The position numbers were made by a program, and so were the translations under genes. A stretch of DNA of 64,000 nt from Streptomyces zagrosensis (GTDB lineage Bacteria > Actinomycetota > Actinomycetes > Streptomycetales > Streptomycetaceae). The stretch lies in assembly GCF_014203645.1 (NCBI RefSeq), contig NZ_JACHJL010000004.1:434001-498000 (forward strand). The letters run 5' to 3'. The notes under the pieces are model-generated. The model did no database searches. It was not told the DNA's origin and was given only the letters and a program-made list of their open reading frames with translations. Shown here piece by piece: positions 44,472 through 53,126 of the stretch. The stretch's first letter is position 1. The number at the start of each line of letters is the position of its first letter.

Positions 44472-47147
44472 CTAGTCCCGCAACAGATCCGGTACGCCCG
44501 CGGAGTCGGGCTCATCCCGCTCGCCGGAGAGCACGGTCAGCCGATGAGTTGCCCGGGTGAGCGCCACGTACAGCACCCGCAGCCCGGCCGGCGACTCGTC
44601 GGCGATCTCGGCGGGCGAGACCACGAGGGTCGCGTCGTACTCAAGGCCCTTGGCCTCCAGACTGCCGAGCACGACGACCCGGCTGCGCGGCTCCCCCGTA
44701 CCAGCGGCGCCGCCTTGCCGGCCGGAGCCACCCGAGCGCACACCGGCGGCTGCGCCCGCGGCCTCCCGCGTACCAGCCCCCGCACCAGCCCCCATACCGA
44801 CACCGCCGCCGAAGGCCACTGGTCCGGTCAGCTCCGCCAGCCAGGCGCGGGCCTCGGTGCGGCGGCCCATCGCGACGACCACGCCGACCGTGCCGTCCAC
44901 CTCGGCCAGCAACCGCCGCACCTCCGCCCGCAGCACGGCGCCCGGATCGTTCCCCGCCACCACGAACCGCGGCTCAAGGCCGGTGGACCGCACCGCGGTC
45001 GGAGGCGAGGTGCCGGGCATCGCGAGGGCGAGCACCTTGGAGGCGAGGGCGGCGATCTCCGCCGGGTTGCGGTAATTGACGGTGAGCTGGAAGCGGCGGC
45101 GGGGCCGGGTGCCAAGCGCCTCGTCCCGGGCGGCAGCCGCCTCGTCCGGGTCGGACCAGGAGCTTTGCGCCGGGTCGCCGACCACGGTCCAGGTGGCCTG
45201 CCGGCCCCGGCGGCCGACCATCCGCCACTGCATGGGCGTCAGGTCCTGCGCCTCGTCCACGATGACGTGCGCATAGTCCGTACGCACCTCATCGCGCAGC
45301 CGCTCAAGCCGCTCGGCCCGGCTCGACCGGGAGGAGGTCCGGTCGGCGTAGGTGGTCAGCTCGTCCAGGCCGGTGAGCTGGTCGAGCGGGTCCGCCTCGC
45401 GCTTACGGGGCCGGGCAGGAGTGCCGAGCAGCATGTGCAGCTCGTCGATGAGGGCTACATCGTGCACCGACAGCGGGCCGTGCCCCGCGGCGTCGAGCCG
45501 CCGCAGCGAGCGCGCCATCAGCCGCACCTCGCGCTGTGTCAACACCCGGCCCCTGCCGCCAGCGCCCCCGGCCCAGCGGGCCAGCCGCCGCTCGTCGGCC
45601 ATCGCGGCGAGCACCCGGCGCGGCGTCAACTCGGGCCACCATGCGGCGAGGAAATCGGTGAACTCCGACTCCGTGGTGATGTCCTCGTCGAATGCCTCGC
45701 GGGCCTCGGCCGCCAGCTCCGGGTCCTGGTAGCGCCGCGGCCCACCGGAGGCCGACCACAGCGCGTCCAGCAGCAGCCGCCGGGCACGCGGACGCATCAA
45801 ATTGACCGGAGCGGTGCCGCTGAGCACCGACTGCCGGATCTGCCGCAGCTTCTGCCCATCCAACTCGACGCGGGCGCCGAAGGCGACCACCCGCAACCGA
45901 TCGGGCACGCCGTTCCCTGCCCTGGTCCCGCCCCTACTGTCACCGGTGTACGCCTCATCGCCGACCAGCTCATCGAAGGCGAGCTGACCGCTGTCGCCGC
46001 CCTCGTCGGCGTGGGCCACCGGAGCCGGTCCTGGCAGCGTGAGCGCGCCCCTGGCCGCCTTCCGCAGCACCCTCGCCATCCGTACGGACCCCTTGACCCT
46101 GGCCACGGCCGGTTCGTCGTACACCAGGGCGCCACTGTCGCCCTGCTGGCCGCCCCGCTGCGCAACCTCGGCCGCCTCGGCCAGGGAGCCGATGGCACGG
46201 ATCGCCACCTGGCCCTCCTCACCGAGCGAGGGCAGCACGCCCTCGGTGTACGCGACGAGCAGCGGGGTGGGGCTGACGATGAGGATGCCGCCCGCGTAGC
46301 GGCGCCGGTCCTGGTAGAGCAGGTACGCGGCGCGGTGCAAGGCGACCGCCGTCTTGCCCGTGCCGGGGCCGCCCTCGACCAAGGTGACGGAGTTCGCGGG
46401 GGCCCGGATCACCAGGTCCTGTTCCGCCTGGATGGAGGAGACGATGTCCCGCATGGTGTGCCCGCGGGCCCGGCCCAGCGCGGCCATCAGCGCGCCGTCG
46501 CCGACGACCGACAGCGGCTCACCGTCGAGGGATGCGGTCAGCTCCGGGCGTAGCAGGTCATCCTCCACGCCGAGCACCTTGCGGCCCTTGCTGCGGATGA
46601 CGCGGCGGCGCACGACGCGGCCAGGCGCCACGGGGGTAGCCCGGTAAAAGGGCGCCGCTGCGGGCGCCCGCCAGTCGATGACCAGCGGCGAATACTCCGC
46701 GTCGAGCACGCCGAGCCGTCCGATGTGCAGCGTCTCGGCAATGTCGGCGTGCGCGCCACCGCTGTCATCGATGCGTTCGGCGTCGTCGGCGGGCTCGACG
46801 GAGGTGTGCGCACCGTCCGGGCCGCGCTTGCCGTCCTTGCCGAGCAGCAGGTCGATCCGGCCGAAGAGGAAGTCCTCGAACTCGCTGTTCAACCGATTCA
46901 GGTGCACGCCGGCGCGGAAAACCTGTGCGTCGCGCTCGGCGAGCGCGCCGGGCGTGCCGACCTGGCCTCCCTTCACCGCGTCGTTCATGAGGTACTCGGC
47001 CTCGTGGATCTTCTCCTCAAGGCGCCGGTACACCCGGTTGAGATGACGCTGCTCGACCCGGATCTCCCGGTCACGGGCTCCCTCGGTGTCGGACCCGGTA
47101 TGCCGGGACGCTGCGGATGCTGCGTGCGTGGCGTTGTGCGCGGCCAC
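44472..47147 (-). CDS. HelD/HelR-family RNA-polymerase-recycling ATPase (UvrD-like)
   Basis: 891 aa. An N-terminal coiled coil (REIRVEQRHLNRVYRRLEEKIHEAEYLMN) is followed by the SF1 core. Walker A is VEGGPGTGKTAVALHRAAYLL, Walker B VIVDEAQDLTPMQW, with later motifs QLTVNYRNPAEIAALA and GLEYDATLVV plus VLYVALTRATH. Family knowledge: HelD/HelR pull stalled RNA polymerase off DNA, and HelR protects against rifamycins. GTG 47147 follows AAGGGGG. Gly/Ala-rich insertions (one near residues 780-810: GVGMGAGAGAG...) make it longer than typical HelD (about 700-770 aa). No rifamycin-associated palindrome was recognised upstream. Confidence 0.85.
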   Translation of the reverse strand: MAAHNATHAASAASRHTGSDTEGARDREIRVEQRHLNRVYRRLEEKIHEAEYLMNDAVKGGQVGTPGALAERDAQVFRAGVHLNRLNSEFEDFLFGRIDLLLGKDGKRGPDGAHTSVEPADDAERIDDSGGAHADIAETLHIGRLGVLDAEYSPLVIDWRAPAAAPFYRATPVAPGRVVRRRVIRSKGRKVLGVEDDLLRPELTASLDGEPLSVVGDGALMAALGRARGHTMRDIVSSIQAEQDLVIRAPANSVTLVEGGPGTGKTAVALHRAAYLLYQDRRRYAGGILIVSPTPLLVAYTEGVLPSLGEEGQVAIRAIGSLAEAAEVAQRGGQQGDSGALVYDEPAVARVKGSVRMARVLRKAARGALTLPGPAPVAHADEGGDSGQLAFDELVGDEAYTGDSRGGTRAGNGVPDRLRVVAFGARVELDGQKLRQIRQSVLSGTAPVNLMRPRARRLLLDALWSASGGPRRYQDPELAAEAREAFDEDITTESEFTDFLAAWWPELTPRRVLAAMADERRLARWAGGAGGRGRVLTQREVRLMARSLRRLDAAGHGPLSVHDVALIDELHMLLGTPARPRKREADPLDQLTGLDELTTYADRTSSRSSRAERLERLRDEVRTDYAHVIVDEAQDLTPMQWRMVGRRGRQATWTVVGDPAQSSWSDPDEAAAARDEALGTRPRRRFQLTVNYRNPAEIAALASKVLALAMPGTSPPTAVRSTGLEPRFVVAGNDPGAVLRAEVRRLLAEVDGTVGVVVAMGRRTEARAWLAELTGPVAFGGGVGMGAGAGAGTREAAGAAAGVRSGGSGRQGGAAGTGEPRSRVVVLGSLEAKGLEYDATLVVSPAEIADESPAGLRVLYVALTRATHRLTVLSGERDEPDSAGVPDLLRD

Positions 47148-47595
47148 CCAGGCCCCCTTCTGTGTGCGTAGGGCAGCCGTCAACCGTACGCGAACTGGGG
47201 CACCCTGCGCACGCATCCGAACAGAGCTGGCCCGATCCCCCACCGCACGGGCCCCCGCACCCGGCACCGACCGCCCGGGGCGGCCCGCCCTCGGCACCCA
47301 CTCGCCGCGCCAGTGCGCCGCGCCCGAGTCCGCCACCAGCCCGCAGCACCCGCACCCGTCGCCGCCCACGCCACCCGTCCAGGGTCCGCGCCCCGAGGCA
47401 GTCGAGCGCCGCCGAATGCAGTGGCACGCGCCGGCTCGCTGCCAGGCCACGTCGGTGCGTTACGCAACGGCAGGTGGGCCGCACATCGCCCTGCCCCGAT
47501 CCGCCCGCGCGGCCAACGGCGGCGCCAACCGCCGTCCGCTGAGCTCCGATTGCGCCGCCGAACATGGTGCCTGCACTACGAAGCCGGGTCGGCCT

Positions 47596-47656
47596 GCCTT
47601 CATGTTCCGTCAGACTACGGCCAGTTAGCCGCCGATAACGGTCAGAACATGAAGGC
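47596..47656. other. 12-bp inverted repeat with a 37-base spacer
   Basis: GCCTTCATGTTC (47596-47607) and GAACATGAAGGC (47645-47656) are exact complements. Such a wide spacing fits a structured RNA or a looping operator better than a terminator. Confidence 0.5.
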
Positions 47657-47670
47657 GCTACCACGAGGGA

Positions 47671-47702
47671 TACAGGCCCCGGACCCCCGACCGGGGCCTG
47701 TA
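47671..47702. terminator. Hairpin with 12-bp stem
   Basis: TACAGGCCCCGG and CCGGGGCCTGTA flank an 8-base loop. It lies about 220 bp downstream of the CGNR gene on the minus strand and could end that transcript. Confidence 0.5.
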
Positions 47703-47919
47703 CCGTCTCCACGTTCTCACATCAACTCGGTTTGTGCGTCCATTAATTGATGGCATATCAGGAATGCTTGACTCCGGTGGTCGGGGTGCTGAAACGACGT
47801 GGCGCGGTCGGCGGAGGCGGCCATCCCTGGCGGGCCGGTGCGGCCGATGCCGCAGTCGTGCGTCTGCTGTGGCGGTGGGGGCCGCTACGGTGGGAGCCGT
47901 TGCCGTGGCTGCCGGGCAG

Positions 47920-48519
47920 CTAGGCGCGGGCGGCGACCGCGCGTCTGCGGTGCCTGGCCACCCGTTCTCGGTTACCGCACACCTCGCTTGAGCACCAGCG
48001 GCGGCGCCGGCCGCGCGAGGTGTCCAGATAGATCAGCGCGCAAGTCTCCCCCTCGCACCGGCGCAACTGCCCCTTGGCCGTCTGGTCGGTGAGCAGGTCG
48101 ATGGCGTCGCGGGCGATCTGGGCGAGCAGCGCCGCGCAGTCGGGCCGGGTGGCGAGGGTACGTACGAGGGTGCCGTCCGCGGCGCGTACCGCGCGCATGG
48201 CCGGGGGCCCGATGCTGGCCAGCGCGTTCACCCGCTCGACGTCAACGCCCGCGGCCCGGCCTTCGAGCTCGGCGCATACGACGCGGCACAACAGGTCCCG
48301 TACGGCGTGGAAGCGGGCCAGCCAACTGGTGTCCAGGGCGTCCAACGGCATGCCGGGCGGTAACAGGCCAGCGCCCACGAGCCACTGGCCAAGCCGGCCC
48401 GGACTGTCGAGCCGCTCCACCGGCTCGTCACCGAACCGGCCGCCCACCGTCGCCACCAGGTCGAGGCAGACCCGACCGGCGTCGAAGCGAAGATCGTAAG
48501 AGGCCGAGACCGCCGCCAT
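47920..48519 (-). CDS. CGNR zinc-finger protein (ABATE domain)
   Basis: 199 aa. The N-terminal stress-type ABATE domain begins YDLRFDAGRVCLDLVATVGGR. The C-terminal zinc finger is CEGETCALIYLDTSRGRRRRWCSSEVCGNRERV, with the diagnostic CGNR and four cysteines. It is probably a DNA-binding regulator, with an unknown signal. The start is ATG 48519. Confidence 0.92.
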   Translation of the reverse strand: MAAVSASYDLRFDAGRVCLDLVATVGGRFGDEPVERLDSPGRLGQWLVGAGLLPPGMPLDALDTSWLARFHAVRDLLCRVVCAELEGRAAGVDVERVNALASIGPPAMRAVRAADGTLVRTLATRPDCAALLAQIARDAIDLLTDQTAKGQLRRCEGETCALIYLDTSRGRRRRWCSSEVCGNRERVARHRRRAVAARA

Positions 48520-48696
48520 CCGCCTATCACTCCCTCAGTCCGCGGGGCGCCCGGACGCCCGTGAGGAACCTCCACTTCCAGAGTGCCCGCCCCGGGCCCC
48601 TCCCCGTAACCCTCCCGACACGTCCGGAAGCAGCCCGGGGCAGCCGCGCCAGGCGGGGTGTGGCCCCGCTGCGAGGTGCCGTCAGGCTGTGGGCTG

Positions 48697-49986
48697 TCAG
48701 GCTTCGCCGGACTTCGAGTCGGCCGTTGGGTCGAGCGCCAGCCGGTACCCCCGCTTGACCACCGTCTGGATCAGCCGTGGTGAGCCGAGCGCGCCGCGTA
48801 GCCGGGTCATCGCCGTCTCCACCGCGTGTTCGTCGTTGCCCGCGCCCGGCAGCGCACGCAGCAGGTCGGCGCGCGATACGACCCCGCCGGGGTGGCGGGC
48901 GAGCGCGCGCAGCAGCACCATGCCGGCCGGAGGCACCGGGTGCAGTTCGCCGTCCACGAGCGCCGCATGCCCCCGGACCTCCAGACGCTGGCCCGCGACC
49001 GGCAGCGGCTGCACCCGGGCAGGCAGTTCCTGACACAGCAGCTGAACCAACGGGCCAAGCCGAAATCGCTCGGGCTGGCAGGTGGGTACGTCGTGGGCCG
49101 CCAATGGCAGTGCGGTGACCGGGCCCACGCAGGCGGTCAGTACGTCCTGACGCAGCGCGTCGATGAGCGCACCGCGGATGCCGCGCCGCTCCGCCCGGTC
49201 CAACAGGCCGGCCGCGGCGGGCGCGCTGGTGAAGGTGATGGCATCCACGGCGCGGGCGATGGTGGCGTCCAGGAGCCGATCGAGGGGGCCCGGGTCCTCG
49301 GGGGCCATCCACCGATAGACCGGCACCCCGACCACCTCGGCACCCCCTGCCCGCAGTGACTCCACGAACCCCGGCAGCGGCTCGCCGTGCAACTGAAGGG
49401 CGATCCGGCGGCCTTCGACCCCCTCGGCAAGAAGCCGGTCGAGCACCTCCGCCATGGATTCGGAGGCGGGCGACCAGTCCTCGGTGAGCCCTGCGGCCCG
49501 GATCGCGCCGCGCACCTTGGGGCCGCGGGCAAGAAGTTCCGCACCGCGCAGCCGATCAAGCAGTACCGCCCCCAGGCCCCAGCCATCGGCGGCCTCGACC
49601 CAGCCGCGAAAGCCGATGGCCGTCGTCGCAATCACCACGTCGGGCGCATCGTCGATCAACTGCTTGGTGGCGGCCAGGAGTTCGCTGTCGTCGGCAAGCG
49701 GAACGATGCGCAGCGCGGGCGCATGGATGACCACGGCGCCGCGCCGCTGCAACAGCGCGATCAGCTCATCCGCGCGCCGGGCCGCGGTAACCCCCACCGT
49801 GAACCCCGCGAGCGGAGTGCCCGCCCGCCCGGGTCCACGACCACCATCCGGCCCCTGCTGCCCGCTCTCGACCTGCGGATCGCCGTGCTGATCACTCGTG
49901 TCCTGCGGACCGTTCGTATCCTGCGAACGGTGCTGCTGATCGTTCTCGCCCTGCTGGTCTGCGTGCATGCGCCTCGCCCCGCTCAT
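48697..49986 (-). CDS. Uroporphyrinogen-III synthase domain fused to a winged-helix DNA-binding domain
   Basis: 429 aa. A Gln/Asp-rich leader of about 45 residues precedes the HemD-like domain (AGFTVGVTAARRADELIALLQRRGA to about residue 315). An OmpR-type winged helix follows (LLRALARHPGGVVSRADLLRALPG, then VETAMTRLRGALG and TVVKRGYRL). Such fusions in actinobacteria accompany nitrate/nitrite assimilation, where uroporphyrinogen-III feeds siroheme. Here it may act as a regulator as much as an enzyme. ATG 49986 is listed; ATG 49968, with GAGG close upstream, is a good alternative. The adjoining nitrate transporter is a pseudogene that overlaps the start by a few bases. Confidence 0.85.
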   Translation of the reverse strand: MSGARRMHADQQGENDQQHRSQDTNGPQDTSDQHGDPQVESGQQGPDGGRGPGRAGTPLAGFTVGVTAARRADELIALLQRRGAVVIHAPALRIVPLADDSELLAATKQLIDDAPDVVIATTAIGFRGWVEAADGWGLGAVLLDRLRGAELLARGPKVRGAIRAAGLTEDWSPASESMAEVLDRLLAEGVEGRRIALQLHGEPLPGFVESLRAGGAEVVGVPVYRWMAPEDPGPLDRLLDATIARAVDAITFTSAPAAAGLLDRAERRGIRGALIDALRQDVLTACVGPVTALPLAAHDVPTCQPERFRLGPLVQLLCQELPARVQPLPVAGQRLEVRGHAALVDGELHPVPPAGMVLLRALARHPGGVVSRADLLRALPGAGNDEHAVETAMTRLRGALGSPRLIQTVVKRGYRLALDPTADSKSGEA

Positions 49987-50846
49987 GGCCGTCTTGGTCG
50001 TGCTCCGCCCGGCGATCGTGGTCCGGCCCGCGGAGCCCGAGCCTGCCAGCGCTCGGTGACGGCCTCGGTTCGCCAGTATTTCCTGCCTGTTACGCCCCCG
50101 CTCGTACGTCGGTCAGCTTGGGCTCTCACACCGGCGTGATTCGGCCGCGGCTCGGCCCGCTTGGCTACGACGGGGCCGGCGGCCGATTTCCGCAGGTACA
50201 CCCACCAGGTGACGGCGAAGCACAGCACACAGAACAGGAGGAAGGACAAAAAGGCGGGGGCCCCGGTGTGCACTGTACGAAACGCCTCCCGAAAGGCCAG
50301 GTTGACGCCCAGGCCACCGAGCGCGCCGAACAGCCCCGTCACGGCGCCGGACAGCCGCCGTACGTGGGCCGCGGCGTCCTCGCCGCGCAGGCCGAGCGCA
50401 AGCGCCTTGGTCTGGAAGATGCCGGGGATCATCGTGTACGTGGAGCCGTTGCCGAGCCCGCTGAGCACAAGCAGCACGACGAAGCCGACGAGGAAGACCG
50501 GCAACGAACACGGTCCAGTTGCGCCCGCCGTAGCGCGCCACAGCGAAGGTGTACGGAACCCGCAGCACCGCGCCGACCAGCGTCGGCATGGCGGCCAGGA
50601 AGAATGTCCGGGCCGCGTCGAACCCGTACTAGGGCCTCACGAACAGCACCATCACCGACCACAGGCTCCGAAAGGAGAAACCACTGTGCTCGGAGAGGAT
50701 CGAGAGCAACAGATGACGCCGAGCGATCCGCCGCCCCCGGCGTACCAAAAGAGCTCGTCTTCCGGGTCCAACGCTCGATCCACCGCTTGCCCGTACGGGC
50801 CGTGCTCGGGCCAGTCAACGCGCCCCACCTCCCTGGGCCGGTCCAA
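49983..50846 (-). pseudogene. Remnant of a NarK-type nitrate/nitrite MFS transporter
   Basis: Pieces of one MFS protein appear in order but in different frames. RWIERW (about 50785-50768) and then DPEDELFW lie in another frame. LWSVMVLFVRP is followed by a stop, TAG 50629-50631. YGFDAARTFFLAAMPTLVGAVLRVPYTFAVARYGGRNWTVF is in a further frame. After a junction near 50503, PVFLVGFVVLLVLSGLGNGSTYTMIPG and the last helices follow. The middle of the protein (about 200 or more residues) is missing at the junction. At least two frameshifts, one nonsense codon and one internal deletion mean it is dead. Confidence 0.85.
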
Positions 50847-50987
50847 TCGCCGCTAGGGACCGCGCGTTTCCGGCCGATGGCATGACGTGACACAGACGAA
50901 ACCGTGCACTCACCTGCGGACCCGGGAGTCCGTGAGCAACACTGACCGCTGATCAACGCCGTTACGCCGTATCACCGGGGGATTCTC

Positions 50988-51467
50988 GTGCGCAGCTCTC
51001 ATCTCCACTTACGCTCCGAACACGCACTCACCCCACACCAACGACCCCACCCGGCGCGAAGGCCACACCGGCCCGCCGCGGCCGTGGCCCTCTGCCTGGC
51101 ACTGGCCCTCACGGGCGCCTGTTCCGACGACTCCAACGGCGACGCGAAGGCCGTAAACCTGTCGGAACGAACGGTGCCGAACGCCATCGCCGCCTTCCAG
51201 TCCGCCGAGGGCCCAGGGTGCGGTGAGGGCGACTGCACCCAGCATCTACGCCGACTGGTGGGCGACATCCGAGCCTTGGGCCAGGCGATGTACGCGGCAC
51301 CAAACGGCGAGCAGACGTTCGCCAAGCCGCTGAAGATCGTGAAGGACATGGAGCGAGAACTACCGGGCAATGAATCCGCCGAGGTGGACGACTTCGCACG
51401 AGAGCCCGCCCTCAGCGCGGCAAGAGCCCTGAAGCAATGGATAGCGAACAACCCGAAAACGCAGTAA
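50988..51467 (+). CDS. Small secreted lipoprotein (159 aa)
   Basis: A basic N-terminus, a hydrophobic core (AAAVALCLALALTGAC) and a lipobox cysteine near residue 45 mark it as a lipoprotein. The mature part has a Cys pair (GPGCGEGDCTQHL) and is otherwise helical (HLRRLVGDIRALGQAMYAAP). The start is GTG 50988 after GGGGGA; with GTG the leader is long, so a later start is possible. Function unknown. The rest of the gene runs toward the repeat array. Confidence 0.75.
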   Translation: MRSSHLHLRSEHALTPHQRPHPARRPHRPAAAVALCLALALTGACSDDSNGDAKAVNLSERTVPNAIAAFQSAEGPGCGEGDCTQHLRRLVGDIRALGQAMYAAPNGEQTFAKPLKIVKDMERELPGNESAEVDDFAREPALSAARALKQWIANNPKTQ

Positions 51468-51557
51468 ACCACCCCCCACCCCGCATCGCTCCCGCAAGCA
51501 ACCAAAAACCGGAGAGAAAGCAACAACCAACCCCCGAGCACCACAACAAGAGCAGCC

Positions 51558-51870
51558 AGCAAAGGCGAAGCCAAGCGAACCCAAAAGCAGGCAGCGAAGG
51601 CGAAGCCAAGCGGAACCCCACGAAAGAGCCAGCGAAGGCGAAGCCAAGCGGCCCCCTCCCCCACCCCAACGAAACCGCAGCAGACAACCAACCCAGCAAA
51701 GGCGAAGCCAAGCGACACCCAAAAGCAGCCAGCAAAGGCGAAGCCGAGCGGCACTCCACGCAGGAGCCAGCGAAGGCGAAGCCGAGCGGAACCCTCCCGC
51801 ACCCCGCCGCGGGCCCACCCACGAGGGGGACGCGGGTGGCGAAGCCCCCGCACGCGAGGCGAAGCCGAGC
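51558..51870. repeat. Dispersed 20-bp direct repeats between lipoprotein gene and ssrA
   Basis: AGC(A/G)AAGGCGAAGCC(A/G)AGCG occurs at 51558-51577, 51593-51612, 51631-51650, 51695-51714, 51731-51750 and 51769-51788, with a shortened copy near 51855-51870. Spacing start-to-start is 35, 38, 64, 36 and 38 bp. Spacers are 15-18 bp, or 44 bp at the wide gap, and differ from one another. Not a CRISPR: spacers are too short and the repeat varies. The first copy begins 90 bp after the lipoprotein stop. Confidence 0.85.
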
Positions 51871-51930
51871 AAAACGACGAAGGCGACACCGCCCGCGCTT
51901 TCCGCGGGCATGCGTCGCCTATCGCCTTCG

Positions 51931-52297
51931 TGGAGATGGCGGGAATCGAACCCGCGTCCAACGGTGCAAAAACAGGGCTTCTCCGTGTGCAGTCTGCTGC
52001 GCTTTTCTTAGCCCCGGAGATCACGCAGACAAGTCTCCGACGGGCTCAGTCACTGTTTAGTTTCCCACTAGCCCCCGTGACCGGGACCGGTGGTTGAGTT
52101 CCCTAGCTGATGCCAGGAACCGGGTCGGGAACAGCCCCGGGCTGACACTTCGCAAATCGCTACTTAGGCAGCGAGGGCGAAGGAATCGCGCTTGGAATCG
52201 GCGATTATTGTTTTCGGCGCGTGGTTTACGAGATCATTGCCGCTTCCTCGACACGCTTCCCCTGCTTCGACATCCGCTGTCGAAACCGATCATCCCC
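51931..52297 (-). ncRNA. ssrA: Transfer-messenger RNA (tmRNA)
   Basis: A 367-nt tmRNA. The 5' end GGGGATGATC pairs with the 3' CATCTCCA. The T arm reads GCGGGTTCGATTCCCGC near 51936-51955, and 3' CCA is not encoded. The tag frame ADSKRDSFALAA ends with TAA at 52164-52166 (codons 52164-52202). It rescues stalled ribosomes with SmpB, encoded 330 bp upstream on the same strand. Confidence 0.97.
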
Positions 52298-52628
52298 ATG
52301 TTGATTTTTCAAAGCGCACCCCGTGAGGGGCTGTCCCGGCTAGCGGGGCGAGTGCCATCGTACGTGAAGAGCAAGTGCGGGGGCCAGTTTATTCCGGAGC
52401 AGGTGGGCCGGGCCCCACGCGCGGCATCCCGACCGCGGCCGTAACAGCCGCCACGACCGCCACCCCAGGCGTGGAAACGAAGGCCGCGCGATCAAGAACC
52501 TGCCCCCACGGCGCCCCGTAGAGCGACGACCGACGCGGCCACGCCCACGAACCACCAACCAGCCCGGCGACACCCACGACCCAACGGCCGACACGGTGAC
52601 CCGGCGACCCGGTAACACCCAGCGTGGT
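52298..52628. other. Region between smpB and ssrA
   Basis: About 330 bp with no gene. It holds the ssrA promoter and processing site; TACGAT about 65-70 bp upstream of the mature 5' end is a possible -10. No strong hairpin was seen. Confidence 0.4.
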
Positions 52629-53108
52629 TCAAGCTTGCTGGCGGCGCCGTACCGCCGAGATGGCCCGCTGGGTCTCGCGCTGGTCCTGCTGCTCGCGCAG
52701 CGTCTGCCGCTTGTCGTACTCCTTCTTACCCTTGGCCAGCGCGATCTCGACCTTGGCCCGGCCGTCCTTGAAGTACAGGGCCAGCGGGATGATGGTGTGG
52801 CCCGTCTCCTGGGACTTCGACTCCAGCTTGTCGATCTCCTCCCGGTGCATCAGCAGCTTGCGCTTGCGCCGTGCGGAGTGATTGGTCCACGTCCCTTGGG
52901 TGTACTCCGGCACATGGACGTGGTGCAGCCACGCCTCGTGCCCGTCGATCTGTACGAATCCATCGACCAGCGACGCCCGACCCTGGCGGAGTGACTTGAC
53001 CTCCGTGCCGGTCAGCACGAGGCCGCACTCGTACGTGTCGAGGATGTGGTAGTCGTGTCGCGCCTTTTTGTGCTGCGCGATCAGTTTGCGTCCCGTCTCT
53101 TTAGCCAT
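52629..53108 (-). CDS. smpB: SsrA-binding protein SmpB
   Basis: 159 aa, the tmRNA partner. [41 protein letters not shown] is the beta-barrel core, and the basic C-terminal tail ([32 protein letters not shown]) enters the ribosomal channel. The start is ATG 53108, 18 bp after the S41 protease stop, so probably co-transcribed with it. It lies upstream of ssrA on the same strand. Confidence 0.97.
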   Translation of the reverse strand: MAKETGRKLIAQHKKARHDYHILDTYECGLVLTGTEVKSLRQGRASLVDGFVQIDGHEAWLHHVHVPEYTQGTWTNHSARRKRKLLMHREEIDKLESKSQETGHTIIPLALYFKDGRAKVEIALAKGKKEYDKRQTLREQQDQRETQRAISAVRRRQQA

Positions 53109-53126
53109 AGCGCGGCCATTGTCGCA

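Larger units (their letters stand above)
47148..47919. other. 770-bp region upstream of the HelD/HelR gene
   Basis: No gene is supported. It holds two structures listed separately: a wide inverted repeat at 47596-47656 and a hairpin at 47671-47702. The part nearest the start codon is GC-rich with no clear promoter. Confidence 0.5.

Noticed and set aside
44217..46553. Long plus-strand frame opposite the HelD/HelR gene
   Set aside because: Arg/Pro/Gly-rich without motifs; the minus strand carries all helicase motifs.
51558..51870. CRISPR array
   Set aside because: Repeats vary, spacers are 15-44 bp and mostly under 20 bp, and no cas genes are present.
50999..52024. Long minus-strand frame over the repeat array and tmRNA
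   Set aside because: It covers ssrA and encodes only repeats of LGFAFA/RLASPL made by the 20-bp repeat.
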